Source: Heyndrickxia coagulans DSM 1 = ATCC 7050 (GTDB taxonomy: Bacteria; Bacillota; Bacilli; Bacillales; Bacillaceae_C). From it: a stretch of 45,064 nt of DNA. The notes under the pieces were generated by a model. It saw only the letters and a program-made list of their open reading frames with translations. It searched no databases and was not told where the DNA came from. Shown one piece after another: positions 9,797-17,855 of this stretch; the first letter of the stretch is position 1, and each line of letters begins with the position of its first letter. The stretch is taken from NCBI RefSeq assembly GCF_000290615.1, contig NZ_ALAS01000239.1, positions 1-45,064 of the forward strand, given 5' to 3'. A program made the position numbers and the translations under genes.

Positions 9797-9952
9797 CAGT
9801 CAAACCTCCATTTTTCCATTATATTAAAAATTAATTTAAAAATCATATATTCAGTCTATGATTTCTATGAATAATTGCTTAAAATAAATCTATATAAGAG
9901 CTCTGCATCGATCCGATTATTCAGTTATTTTTCCTGAAGAAAGGTGATTTAG

Positions 9953-10930
9953 ATGACAACCATTCGGGATATTGCGAAAAAAGCAAATGTCTCCGTTTCG
10001 ACTGCTTCACGGGCTTTGAATAATAATCCGCGCATCAGCGTAAAGACAAGACAGCGCATCCAAGCCATCGCAGCCGCGGAAGGTTATATGCCGAACTATA
10101 ATGCCAGGAATTTAACGCTTGGTGAGGCAAACGTCGTAGGGATTGTATTTCCGGCAGCTGAAAACAATGTACAGGGGAATCCTTTCTATATTGATATTTT
10201 ACGGGGCATCAACAAACAGCTGGCCCCTCGCCACTACGTTCTGTCAGTTGCGATTGGTGATCACACAGAACAAGTTTTTGAGAACGTGAAATCTATGGTT
10301 GAACAGGCGAAAGTAAAGCGATTTATCTTACTGTATTCCTATGCAGGCGATCCGGTAACAGAATACTTGCGAAAAAAGGCATTGCGCTTTGTCATTATCG
10401 GCGAGCCGGTTGAAGATAAAAATGATTTTTATGTAGACAATAATAATTATCAAGCTGGTATTGCTGGAACAGAATACTTGCTCGGGCATTTAGGGGCGAA
10501 ACACCCGGTTTTTGTCGAATCTTCCCATGAATGGCCTTATGAGCGCAGCAGGCGGGAAGGCTTCCAGGCAGCCATTTTAAGACGTGGCGTTTCCCCACTG
10601 ATTTACCGCCTTCAAAAGGAAAACAATGACGGCATAACGGTGGAGTTTATCCGGCAGCATCCGGAAATTGATAGTATCATGGCGACTGATGACATAATCG
10701 GTTTTGAATTTTACCATCATTGGCAGTGCGCCCATCCTGGCAAAAGCATACCGGCTGTAAGCTTTAATCATTCTTTTATTTTACAATTGGCAAATCATCA
10801 GTTTCATTCGATCAATTTATTTCCGGAAAATCTCGGTTCTGCAGCTGTCGATCTGCTTTTTACAGATAAGGAAAATAAAGGGGGCGAAGAGCCACCGCGT
10901 AAAATCATTCTGCCATTTGAAATCAGTTAA
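9953..10930 (+). CDS. malR: LacI-family regulator of the maltose cluster
   Basis: Residues 1-55 form a LacI helix-turn-helix (TIRDIAKKANVSVSTASRALN) with the hinge helix near 45-60; residues 60-325 form the periplasmic-binding-protein-like effector domain. ATG at 9953 follows GAAAGGTGA. It lies directly upstream of, and in the same direction as, a maltose transporter, maltose phosphorylase and beta-phosphoglucomutase, and several palindromes of the LacI-operator type fill the gap after it. The obvious inference is a maltose-responsive repressor or activator of those genes. Effector identity is inferred from context only. Confidence 0.88.
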   Translation: MTTIRDIAKKANVSVSTASRALNNNPRISVKTRQRIQAIAAAEGYMPNYNARNLTLGEANVVGIVFPAAENNVQGNPFYIDILRGINKQLAPRHYVLSVAIGDHTEQVFENVKSMVEQAKVKRFILLYSYAGDPVTEYLRKKALRFVIIGEPVEDKNDFYVDNNNYQAGIAGTEYLLGHLGAKHPVFVESSHEWPYERSRREGFQAAILRRGVSPLIYRLQKENNDGITVEFIRQHPEIDSIMATDDIIGFEFYHHWQCAHPGKSIPAVSFNHSFILQLANHQFHSINLFPENLGSAAVDLLFTDKENKGGEEPPRKIILPFEIS

Positions 10931-10963
10931 CGGCAGTGTTTTACATGCAGTAGATTCCAATCT

Positions 10964-10976
10964 TGCAACCGGTTTA
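10964..10976. promoter_or_regulatory. LacI-type operator, degenerate (site 1)
   Basis: TGCAACCGGTTTA keeps the AACCGGTT core and one full half-site of the TGCAACCGGTTGCG palindrome. Confidence 0.55.
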
Positions 10977-10987
10977 TGGATATTTTG

Positions 10988-11002
10988 TGAAACCGGTTGC
11001 GC
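10988..11002. promoter_or_regulatory. LacI-type operator over the -35 (site 2)
   Basis: TGAAACCGGTTGCGC has an intact core and right half. Its TTGCGC overlaps the probable -35 of the promoter at 10997-11026. Confidence 0.6.
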
Positions 11003-11026
11003 TGATCCGGTAAAATCATATATAAT
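10997..11026 (+). promoter_or_regulatory. Probable promoter of the maltose operon
   Basis: A perfect TATAAT (11021-11026) with TTGCGC (10997-11002) 18 bases upstream. The -35 lies inside operator site 2. The transcript would carry a leader of about 410 bases before the transporter gene. Confidence 0.55.
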
Positions 11027-11086
11027 AAAGATGTTCGATGCAGAAGACCCAAAATGATGAACATGTTCATTTTTTATTGCCTGTAA

Positions 11087-11102
11087 TGCAACCGATTGCG
11101 CA
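11087..11102. promoter_or_regulatory. LacI-type operator (site 3)
   Basis: TGCAACCGATTGCGCA differs from the palindrome at one central base and lies about 55 bases after the predicted transcription start. Confidence 0.65.
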
Positions 11103-11227
11103 ATCCCCTGCCATGAGGTTTTAATAAGATTAAATCTATAACTACTAGCTGGAACTAAGAAATCTGGAAGAAAATTGGTTGGGGCTTCCAATAAATATGG
11201 AAAGCGATAGTACATTGGCGGCAAAAA

Positions 11228-11241
11228 TGCAACCGGTTGCG
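11228..11241. promoter_or_regulatory. LacI-type operator, perfect palindrome core (site 4)
   Basis: TGCAACCGGTTGCG; 12 central bases form a perfect palindrome. It sits in the first copy of the local duplication. Confidence 0.7.
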
Positions 11242-11370
11242 CCTTGAAAAGGGGGAATTACGATGAGGATTACCCAAAAATAAGGGAATAAAACTTCTGC
11301 TGGAACGAACCAATATGGATCTTCAAAGTCTGTAATAAATATGGAAGGTGTCTCTGCGTTTACGGGGGAA

Positions 11371-11384
11371 TGCAACCGGTTGTG
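11371..11384. promoter_or_regulatory. LacI-type operator (site 5)
   Basis: TGCAACCGGTTGTG, followed after three bases by another GCAACC half-site (11388-11393). It lies 60 bases before the transporter start, in the second copy of the duplication. Confidence 0.65.
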
Positions 11385-11443
11385 AACGCAACCAGAAATA
11401 TCTGGCCTGAGCGCAGGCTTTTAAATAGAATGGAGGATTGATC

Positions 11444-12850
11444 ATGCGAGCAACGGTGAATACCGACAAAAAAAGTATTGGACGGGTAAAATCATCTGCA
11501 ACTGTTAAAGACGGCAAGAAAATTGGCAGCCACCAATTGCCGGCGCTGCCAATCAGCACGATTTGGATGATTAGTTTTGGTTTTTTAGGTGTGCAAATGG
11601 CCTTTTCGCTGCAAAGTTCGAATATGGGGCGCATCTTTCAAACGATTGGCGCCGATCCGACAAAATTAGGTTTCTTCTTCATCTTGCCGCCGCTTGCTGG
11701 ACTTGTTGTCCAGCCGTTGGTCGGTTATTTCTCTGACCGGACATGGATACCGAAACTGGGCCGCCGGATCCCTTATTTGTTGGTAGGGGCCGTTGTGGCT
11801 GTGATAGTTATGTGTTTGCTTCCGAATGCCGGAAGTTTTGGCTTTGGGTTCGGATCAATGACAGCATTGACATTTGGAGCGGTGGCTATCTTGTTTATGG
11901 ATTTATCTTCCAATGTAGCCATGCAACCGTTTAAGATGATGGTCGCCGACATGGTAAATGAAGAACAAAAAGGTTTTGCTTATGCTGTCCAAAGTTTTCT
12001 CTCTAACAGCGGTGCAGTACTGGCCTGTATTTTTCCGTTTGTTTTAACGGCATTGGGCGTTTCAAACAGTGCACCAAAAGGCGTGGTGCCGCAATCGGTT
12101 GTGGTCTCGTTTTACAGCGGAGCCGTTATTTTAATTGTGTGCAGCCTGCTTACGGTTTTTAAAGTCAAAGAATATCCCCCGGATGAGTATGCCGTTTATC
12201 ATGGCATCCAAAATCAAGCCCAAAAAGAAAAAAAGGGCATGTTTCAATTGCTCCTCAATGCGCCGAAAGAGTTCTGGACGATTACTGTCGTACAATTTTT
12301 CTGCTGGATGGGTTTTCAATATTTGTGGACGTATGGAGCGGGGGCAGTGGCCAAAAACGCTTGGAATGCAGTGGATCCGTCAAGCACGGCCTATCAGGAA
12401 GCAGCCAACTGGTTCGGCATTTTATCAGGTGTGTATTCCCTTGCCGCGGTATTTTGGTCTCTTGTGTTAACAAAGGTACCGAAAAATAAACAGAAACCGG
12501 CTTATGCGTTCAGCCTAGTGCTTGGCGGGGTTGGTTTCGGTTCAGTTTTCTTTATCCACAACCCGGGCACATTACTTGTTTCGTTTATCCTGATCGGCAT
12601 TGCATGGGCTGCGATGATGGCATTCCCGTTCACGATTCTGACCAATGCATTATCAGGAGAGAATATGGGAACCTATCTCGGGTTGTTTAACGGCAGCATC
12701 TGTTTGCCACAAATTGTGGCTTCCTGCTTAAGTTTTGTGATATTCCCGGCGCTCGGGTCCTCTATGCCGGCGATGATTTTGTTGTCAGGCGTGCTGCTGG
12801 TTATTGGGGCGGCTTCTGTTTCGCTGATTAAAAAAACGCAAACAAAGTAA
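11444..12850 (+). CDS. MFS maltose transporter, SLC45/GPH-like
   Basis: The 468-residue protein has a charged N-terminus of about 35 residues followed by about 12 hydrophobic segments. The loop after the second segment carries FSDRTWIPKLGRRIPY, matching the SDR..GRRRP signature of sucrose/maltose proton symporters (SLC45 and plant SUT relatives). It would import maltose at the cytoplasmic membrane with a cation. ATG at 11444 has GGAGG 7 bases upstream; the in-frame TTG at 11438 is too close to that site. Next comes maltose phosphorylase after 25 bases, so transport and phosphorolysis are coupled in one operon. Substrate is inferred from context. Confidence 0.85.
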   Translation: MRATVNTDKKSIGRVKSSATVKDGKKIGSHQLPALPISTIWMISFGFLGVQMAFSLQSSNMGRIFQTIGADPTKLGFFFILPPLAGLVVQPLVGYFSDRTWIPKLGRRIPYLLVGAVVAVIVMCLLPNAGSFGFGFGSMTALTFGAVAILFMDLSSNVAMQPFKMMVADMVNEEQKGFAYAVQSFLSNSGAVLACIFPFVLTALGVSNSAPKGVVPQSVVVSFYSGAVILIVCSLLTVFKVKEYPPDEYAVYHGIQNQAQKEKKGMFQLLLNAPKEFWTITVVQFFCWMGFQYLWTYGAGAVAKNAWNAVDPSSTAYQEAANWFGILSGVYSLAAVFWSLVLTKVPKNKQKPAYAFSLVLGGVGFGSVFFIHNPGTLLVSFILIGIAWAAMMAFPFTILTNALSGENMGTYLGLFNGSICLPQIVASCLSFVIFPALGSSMPAMILLSGVLLVIGAASVSLIKKTQTK

Positions 12851-12875
12851 ATTTTTATGGAAAAGGGGAATGAAT

Positions 12876-15152
12876 ATGAAACGTATTTTTGAAGTACAGC
12901 CATGGAATGTTGTCAGCCATGATTTTAACCGGGCAGAAAAAAGGTTGCAGGAATCCATGACCAGTTTAGGCAACGGCTATATGGGCATGCGCGGGTTTTT
13001 CGAGGAGAACTACAGCGGAGATACTTTGCCGGGCATTTATTTAGGCGGTGTATGGTTTCCGGACAGGACCCGTGTAGGGTGGTGGAAAATCGGTTATCCT
13101 GAATACTTCGGCAAGGTGATTAATGCCATCAATTTTATTAAAATCAATATTGCGTTAAACGGAGAATTTATCGATTTGGCTAAAGATGAGATTACCGGAT
13201 TCGAACTGAATCTCGATATGAAAAACGCACGTCTTACCCGTTCTTTTACTGTGGAAAAGGGTACGGCAAAAGTTGTGGTTACCTTTGAACGTTTCTTGAG
13301 TGTTGCCCAAAAAGAATTGTCATTCCAGCGGGTTCGCCTAAAAAATCTCGGATCAGATGATGTGGACGTTAAGATCATTTCAGCCATCGATGCGGACGTT
13401 AAAAATGAAGATGCAAACTACGGCGAACGCTTTTGGGAAGTATTGCAAACTGATCAAAAAGAACAATCCGGATCACTGGTTGCCATTACGAAAGCCAACC
13501 CGTTCGGAACCCCGCGCTTTACCGTCGGGGCGGAAATGCACCATCGGACAGCTTTGCAAGCGAAAGTAGCTGCACCGGCTCATGATAAAGAAGTTGTAAA
13601 TGAATTTAGCGGTAAATTGGTAGCCGGTTCGGAAATCGATTTTGAAAAGCGCGTGATCGTGGTTACCTCTCGGGATTATCATACTCAAAATAATTTGGTT
13701 TCTGCGATGAACGCGATCAGCGAAAAAACTGACAATCTATCCTATGATGAATTATTCGATGCCCATCGTGCGATTTGGGCAGAGCGCTGGGAAAAGTCGG
13801 ACGTCAAAATTGAAGGCGATGTTGCAGCACAGCAGGGGATCCGTTTTAACCTCTTCCAGATGTTTTCAACGTATTATGGTGAAGACGCCCGCCTTAACAT
13901 TGGTCCGAAAGGATTTACAGGTGAAAAATACGGCGGTGCCACGTATTGGGATACTGAAGCTTTTGTCCTGCCGTTTTACTTGGGGGTGGCAGAACCAAAA
14001 ATTTCCAAAAATCTGTTGAAGTACCGTTACCAGCAGCTCGATGGCGCTTATCATAATGCTAAAAAGCAAGGATTAAAGGGCGCTTTGTTCCCTATGGTCA
14101 CTTTCGATGGCATTGAGTGCCACAATGAATGGGAAATTACGTTTGAAGAAATTCACCGGAACGGGGATATTGCTTTTGCCATTTATAACTACACCCGCTA
14201 TACCGGAGACAAGTCCTATGTTTTAAACGAAGGCAGCAAAGTGTTGACAGAAATCTCCCGGTTCTGGGCTGACCGCGTGCATTTTTCCAAACGCAAACAA
14301 AAATATATGCTGCACGGCGTCACCGGTCCAGACGAATATGAGAATAATGTGGATAATAACTGGTATACCAACTACATGGCCCGATGGACTTTGGCATACA
14401 CTTTGCAGGTCCTAGAGGAAGTTTCGCAGGAACAGGCAGCTGTTTTAAATGTGACAGAGGAAGAAAAACAGTTGTGGCAGGATATTGTAGACCGCATGTA
14501 TCTTCCGGAAGATGAAGAACTCGGCATTTTTGTCCAGCATGACGGTTTCCTTGATAAAGATATTAAGCCTGTGAGCGAAATTCCGGCTGATGAATTGCCA
14601 ATCAATCAGCACTGGTCATGGGATAAAATACTGCGTTCGGCGTATATCAAACAAGCGGATGTATTGCAAGGAATCTGGAATTTTATTGATGAATTTACAC
14701 CGGAACAGAAAAAACGCAACTTTGATTTTTACGAACCTTTAACCGTGCATGAATCGAGCCTGTCTGCTTCTATCCATGCGATTCTGGCTGCCGATCTGCA
14801 CGATGAAAACAAGGCGGTGGAAATGTATGAACGGACATCACGTCTTGACTTGGACAACTATAACAATGATACCGAAGACGGGCTGCATATCACTTCAATG
14901 ACGGGGAGCTGGTTGGCTATTGTGCAGGGATTTGCCGGCATGCGTGTCCGGGATGGCAAGCTGCACTTTGCCCCGTTCCTGCCGAAAAAATGGGACAAAT
15001 ACCAATTCCGTCTGTTGTTCCGAGGCCGTCTGATTGAAGTAGGTGTGGATACAAATGGAGTGTCACTTGAATTGCTGGAAGGCGAACCCTTGACGGTCGG
15101 TTTGTATGGAAAAGACGTTGAACTGGTTGCACAATCTTCGGTTTTTGTTTAA
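12876..15152 (+). CDS. mapA: Maltose phosphorylase (GH65)
   Basis: Cytoplasmic enzyme converting maltose plus phosphate to glucose and beta-glucose-1-phosphate. The order is an N-terminal beta-sandwich (about 1-270), a helical linker, then the (alpha/alpha)6 barrel and a small C-terminal beta domain. Family landmarks are LGNGYMGMRGFFEE near residue 30-43, WDTEAFVLPF near 358, and TGPDEYENNVDNNWYTN near 483, whose Glu487 aligns with the general acid of characterised maltose phosphorylases. Length 758 aa is normal. The start is ATG 12876, 7 bases after AAGGGG; an ATG at 12870 overlaps that site. The neighbouring beta-phosphoglucomutase and transporter support maltose over other GH65 substrates. 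Confidence 0.93.
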   Translation: MKRIFEVQPWNVVSHDFNRAEKRLQESMTSLGNGYMGMRGFFEENYSGDTLPGIYLGGVWFPDRTRVGWWKIGYPEYFGKVINAINFIKINIALNGEFIDLAKDEITGFELNLDMKNARLTRSFTVEKGTAKVVVTFERFLSVAQKELSFQRVRLKNLGSDDVDVKIISAIDADVKNEDANYGERFWEVLQTDQKEQSGSLVAITKANPFGTPRFTVGAEMHHRTALQAKVAAPAHDKEVVNEFSGKLVAGSEIDFEKRVIVVTSRDYHTQNNLVSAMNAISEKTDNLSYDELFDAHRAIWAERWEKSDVKIEGDVAAQQGIRFNLFQMFSTYYGEDARLNIGPKGFTGEKYGGATYWDTEAFVLPFYLGVAEPKISKNLLKYRYQQLDGAYHNAKKQGLKGALFPMVTFDGIECHNEWEITFEEIHRNGDIAFAIYNYTRYTGDKSYVLNEGSKVLTEISRFWADRVHFSKRKQKYMLHGVTGPDEYENNVDNNWYTNYMARWTLAYTLQVLEEVSQEQAAVLNVTEEEKQLWQDIVDRMYLPEDEELGIFVQHDGFLDKDIKPVSEIPADELPINQHWSWDKILRSAYIKQADVLQGIWNFIDEFTPEQKKRNFDFYEPLTVHESSLSASIHAILAADLHDENKAVEMYERTSRLDLDNYNNDTEDGLHITSMTGSWLAIVQGFAGMRVRDGKLHFAPFLPKKWDKYQFRLLFRGRLIEVGVDTNGVSLELLEGEPLTVGLYGKDVELVAQSSVFV

Positions 15153-15220
15153 ATGATTCTCCTTTATGCGAAGATATCGGAGGCATTTTTCCAAAATATT
15201 TTCATCCTAAGGCTCGGTTA

Positions 15221-15350
15221 AATGTTATTGTTGATGGCCGCGGGAGACTCCTGCGGGATAAGCGGGCCAGGCTGGCCCCCTCTTGCTGAGGTATCGGGCA
15301 AGAATTGGCAAACGGGCGGATATCGCGGCCATCCACATTGTACACTAACG
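15221..15350. repeat. Structured intergenic repeat with terminal inverted repeats
   Basis: GATGGCCGCG (15233-15242) and its exact complement CGCGGCCATC (15324-15333) bound 81 bases that contain further hairpins (GCGGGAGACTCCTGC and GGGCCAGGCTGGCCC). Flanking bases TGTTATTGT and ACATTGTACA extend the symmetry loosely. The GCGGGAGACTCCTGCGGG/AGCGGGCCAGGCTG wording is familiar from interspersed intergenic repeats in Bacillus genomes. It lies between maltose phosphorylase and pgmB and would be transcribed. Confidence 0.55.
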
Positions 15351-15380
15351 TAAAAATAGAGAAACTCTGGGGGATTCCAA

Positions 15381-16070
15381 ATGAGAAGTTTTCATGATAT
15401 TAAAGGATTTGCTTTTGACCTTGATGGTGTATTGACGGATACCGCCCGTTTCCATGCACAGGCATGGAAGAAAACGGCAGAGGAAGTCGGCACGAAATGG
15501 ACAGATGAACTGGCTGCGGGTTTAAAAGGAATCAGCCGGATGGATTCCCTGGAAATGATCCTGAAGGCCGGAAACTGTGAGCATTCTTATACACACGAAC
15601 AGAAAGCACAATTGGCAGATGAAAAAAATGAGTATTATAAAAAGCTGATCGATACATTAACGCCGGAGGATATTTTGCCGGGAATGGCTGAATTTTTAAT
15701 GGAGGTCAAACATAAAGGGTACAAGCTTGCCGTCGCTTCGGCTTCCAAGAACGCACCCATCATTTTAGAGAGATTGGGCATCGCTGATATGTTTGATGCG
15801 GTTGTTGATCCGGCTGCTTTAAAATCCGGTAAGCCTGACCCTGAAATTTTTGTCCGCGCTGCAGAGTTGATGAATCTGCAACCTTGTGAAGTGATCGGCT
15901 TGGAAGACTCTATCGCGGGTATCAAGTCAATTAATGGTGCGGGGGAAGTATCGGTCGGGATCGGGGACAAAGATGAACTTTATGAAGCGGCTATCCACTT
16001 TGCCTCAACCGCGGAGGTCAGCCTTTCTGCCATTCAGGGTGATCCATATTTTTCTAGATCAAATTTGTAA
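15381..16070 (+). CDS. pgmB: Beta-phosphoglucomutase (HAD superfamily)
   Basis: Turns the beta-glucose-1-phosphate from phosphorolysis into glucose-6-phosphate. HAD motif I is FDLDGVLTDTARFH (residues 12-25) with the nucleophile Asp and the acid/base Asp two residues later; the cap carries GISRMDSLE near residue 50; motif II is VASASKNA near 115, motif III lies in SGKPDPEIF near 146-154, and motif IV is GLEDSIAGI near 170-178. DGVLTDT and the GISR cap loop are diagnostic of beta-PGM against other HAD phosphatases. 229 aa is standard. ATG at 15381 follows GGGGGA. It is the last gene of the maltose operon and is closed by a terminator directly after the stop. Confidence 0.95.
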   Translation: MRSFHDIKGFAFDLDGVLTDTARFHAQAWKKTAEEVGTKWTDELAAGLKGISRMDSLEMILKAGNCEHSYTHEQKAQLADEKNEYYKKLIDTLTPEDILPGMAEFLMEVKHKGYKLAVASASKNAPIILERLGIADMFDAVVDPAALKSGKPDPEIFVRAAELMNLQPCEVIGLEDSIAGIKSINGAGEVSVGIGDKDELYEAAIHFASTAEVSLSAIQGDPYFSRSNL

Positions 16071-16112
16071 AATATCCATTGTTCATCTAAGAAAAAGAAA
16101 TGGATATTTTTT
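16071..16112 (+). terminator. Terminator of the maltose operon
   Basis: AATATCCATT (16071-16080) pairs with AATGGATATT (16099-16108) and runs into six Ts. Confidence 0.85.
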
Positions 16113-16119
16113 CAGAAAA

Positions 16120-16183
16120 GGGGCAGTCCCAAAGTCCTTTTTAAACAAGAAAACCCGTTGAGATATTAATTTTGAACTGCCCC
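16120..16183. mobile_element. Short insertion-sequence end remnant (IS1182-like)
   Basis: GGGGCAGTCCCAAAGTCC at 16120 resembles the GGGGCTGTCCCAAAAG termini of IS1182-family elements. An opposed ACTGCCCC lies at 16176-16183. No transposase fits between them, so this would be end fragments only, abutting the IS3 remnant. The assignment is tentative. Confidence 0.35.
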
Positions 16184-16217
16184 CTGTCAAGTAGACAGTG
16201 GAAATAATAAAAATGAT

Positions 16218-16523
16218 TTAAGCGGCTTTAGCTCTATATTCCATCGGGCTAAGGCCGTTTAATCGTTTTTGGTATCTTTCATGATTATAAAAATGGATGT
16301 ATTCATCTATTGCCAGAGAAAGTTCCTCAAATGTCTTATATTGATGTAAATAATACTTCTCACATTTCAGTGTTCCCCAAAAAGATTCCATTGGCCCATT
16401 ATCAATACCCCGACCAACTCGTGACATACTTTGTGTCATCTTTACTGCGTCTATCTTACATTTAAATCCTTTGGAAGTGTACTGGAACCCACGATCACTA
16501 TGAATAAGTGGATGTTCTCCATC
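16218..16523 (-). pseudogene. IS3 OrfB transposase, C-terminal fragment
   Basis: The frame reads HPLIHSDRGFQYTSKGF, then RVGRGIDNGPMESFWGTLK and ends in NGLSPMEYRAKAA. These are the second Asp and the Glu of the DDE catalytic triad and the typical IS3/IS150 tail. The first Asp and everything before it is absent: a stop codon lies immediately upstream at 16524-16526, next to a short stretch that would be the start of OrfB. About 102 codons remain. Confidence 0.8.
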
Positions 16524-16549
16524 TCATAATACTATAAATCGGATTTGGC

Positions 16550-16735
16550 TTAGTTTCGCCTCCTTTCGATCTCCTCTAACTTTTTTAAGAATAAGTTCTC
16601 CGCACGTAACCGTTCATTTTCTCTTTCTACCTTTTTCATTTGAAGTTTGAATTTCTCTTCTGGAGTCAGCTTAGCTTCTTCTTTCTTATTCCCACGTCTA
16701 TTCCGCAACATCGATGGGGCAAACTTAAATTTTTC
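16550..16735 (-). pseudogene. IS3 OrfA, C-terminal fragment
   Basis: From ATG 16711 the frame gives MLRNRRGNKKEEAKLTPEE, then a leucine-zipper stretch (VERENERLRAENLFLKKLEE) and stops with RRRN. This is the C-terminal half of an IS3-type OrfA; the helix-turn-helix half is lost behind a stop at 16736-16738. Confidence 0.75.
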
Positions 16736-16779
16736 TTAATGTTTTCGTTGCAAAATGCGATGATTGAAAAACAGGCCGC

Positions 16780-16802
16780 ACCGTCAGCCCGATACTGACG
16801 GT
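16780..16802. other. Small hairpin before the LCP gene
   Basis: ACCGTCAG (16780-16787) pairs with CTGACGGT (16795-16802) around a 7-base loop. No T-run follows on the plus strand. It could be a weak minus-strand terminator. Confidence 0.4.
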
Positions 16803-16847
16803 ATATGAAGGGAATCGACAAAAAGGATATTCAAGCGTAGCGAGTCA

Positions 16848-16856
16848 TGTTATAAT
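16848..16856 (+). promoter_or_regulatory. Probable extended -10 promoter of the LCP gene
   Basis: TGTTATAAT gives a perfect -10 (16851-16856) with the TG extension, 34 bases before the start codon. The -35 region (TATTCA at 16828) is weak. Confidence 0.5.
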
Positions 16857-16890
16857 AACCAATTATATGACGAAAAAGTGAGGGCCATCG

Positions 16891-17802
16891 ATGAAGAAAA
16901 AAATCCTGATGTCTTTTTTAAGCTTAATTGGGATCCTGGTCATCGCCTGTGGCGGTTATGCCTACTATGTTTATCACTCGGCAAAAGCTGCGGCTAATAA
17001 AATGCATGAATCGTTGGCAGGCACTTCAAATGAAAGCATCTCAAGCCAGAGCGGGCAGCCGATTTCCGTTTTGCTGCTTGGTGTGGATGAACGTGCAAAT
17101 GACAGCGGCCGTTCCGATGCCATCATTGTGATGACCATTAATCCGAAAAAAGGCACGACACAGCTGGTCAGCATCCCGCGGGATACAAGGACGCTGATCG
17201 CCGGACGCGGCACCTATGACAAAATCAATGCTGCATATGCATATGGCGGAACCAGTATGGCACTGCAGACCGTTGAGGACTTTACCGGTATCCAAATGGA
17301 TTATTATGTGAAAATCAACATGCAGGCCCTGAAAAAACTGGTCGATGCGGTTGGCGGCATTACCGTCAACAACACAATTGACTGGCATGACGAAGGGTAC
17401 TATAAAAAAGGGTACCATTACAAAAAAGGGGAAATTCATCTGAACGGAGCCCAGGCGCTCGGCTATGTCAGAATGCGCCATCTTGATCCGGAAGGCGATT
17501 TTGGCCGCAATAAACGGCAGCGGAAAGTGATCGAGGCGCTGATCCGGAAAGCAACCAGCATTTCTTCTGTGGCAAAATACAGCAGTATCCTTGATACGCT
17601 TGGCGACAATGTCAAAACAAATATGACGTTTAATGACATGCTTACGATTGAGAAAAATTACCGGAATGCCGCCAAAAACATTACCCAGTATGAAGTAAAA
17701 GGCACCGATGCCAACATTGACGGGATCTATTATTTGGCGGTGTCAGATGCTGAAAAAGAAAAAGTCACGCAAATGCTGGAAGAAAATCTGTCTGGTGACT
17801 AA
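16891..17802 (+). CDS. LytR-CpsA-Psr (LCP) family wall-polymer transferase
   Basis: An N-terminal membrane anchor (about residues 5-29) precedes an extracellular LCP domain. Conserved pieces are LLLGVDER near 61-68, GRSDAIIVMTINP with the pyrophosphate-binding Arg/Asp near 74-86, VSIPRDTRT near 95-103, KINAAYAYGG near 111-120, and ALGYVRMRHLDPEGDFGRNKRQR near 190-212. LCP enzymes (TagT/U/V in B. subtilis) move teichoic acid or other glycopolymers from undecaprenyl pyrophosphate to peptidoglycan MurNAc. ATG at 16891 follows GTGAGGG. It is monocistronic. Other wall-polymer genes (tagH-like, wecG/tagA-like, pgcA) lie within 15 kb. Which polymer it attaches cannot be told. Confidence 0.9.
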   Translation: MKKKILMSFLSLIGILVIACGGYAYYVYHSAKAAANKMHESLAGTSNESISSQSGQPISVLLLGVDERANDSGRSDAIIVMTINPKKGTTQLVSIPRDTRTLIAGRGTYDKINAAYAYGGTSMALQTVEDFTGIQMDYYVKINMQALKKLVDAVGGITVNNTIDWHDEGYYKKGYHYKKGEIHLNGAQALGYVRMRHLDPEGDFGRNKRQRKVIEALIRKATSISSVAKYSSILDTLGDNVKTNMTFNDMLTIEKNYRNAAKNITQYEVKGTDANIDGIYYLAVSDAEKEKVTQMLEENLSGD

Positions 17803-17817
17803 GGAATAGCGGAAACA

Positions 17818-17852
17818 AACAACCCGCTTCCGGCATGCAGAAGCGGGTTGTT
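17818..17852. terminator. Bidirectional terminator between LCP and HAD genes
   Basis: AACAACCCGCTTC (17818-17830) is perfectly complementary to GAAGCGGGTTGTT (17840-17852), a 13-bp stem between convergent stop codons. The T-tract is better on the minus strand. Confidence 0.8.
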
Positions 17853-17855
17853 CTG

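Larger units (their letters stand above)
11148..11384 (+). repeat. Imperfect duplication of about 145 bp carrying operator sites 4 and 5
   Basis: Three landmarks recur in the same order: GCTGGAAC at 11148 and 11299, AATAAATATGGAA at 11190 and 11334, and AATGCAACCGGTTG at 11226 and 11369. Offsets are 143-151 bases. Between landmarks the two copies have drifted. The region 10931-11443 has no gene; it holds this duplication, the operators and the promoter. Confidence 0.6.
16172..16735 (-). mobile_element. IS3-family element remnant with internal deletion
   Basis: On the minus strand the C-terminal end of OrfA is followed by the C-terminal third of the OrfB transposase. The N-terminal two-thirds of OrfB and the N-terminus of OrfA are missing. 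A TGAACTGCCCCCTGTCAAG sequence at 16173 probably marks the OrfB-side terminus. The element is non-autonomous and inactive. Confidence 0.75.

Noticed and set aside
11057-11070. ATGAACATGTTCAT palindrome followed by Ts as an attenuator of the maltose operon
   Set aside because: A perfect 14-bp palindrome cannot form a hairpin with a normal loop without losing most of its short A/T-rich stem, so termination is doubtful; it could be a protein site but nothing supports that.
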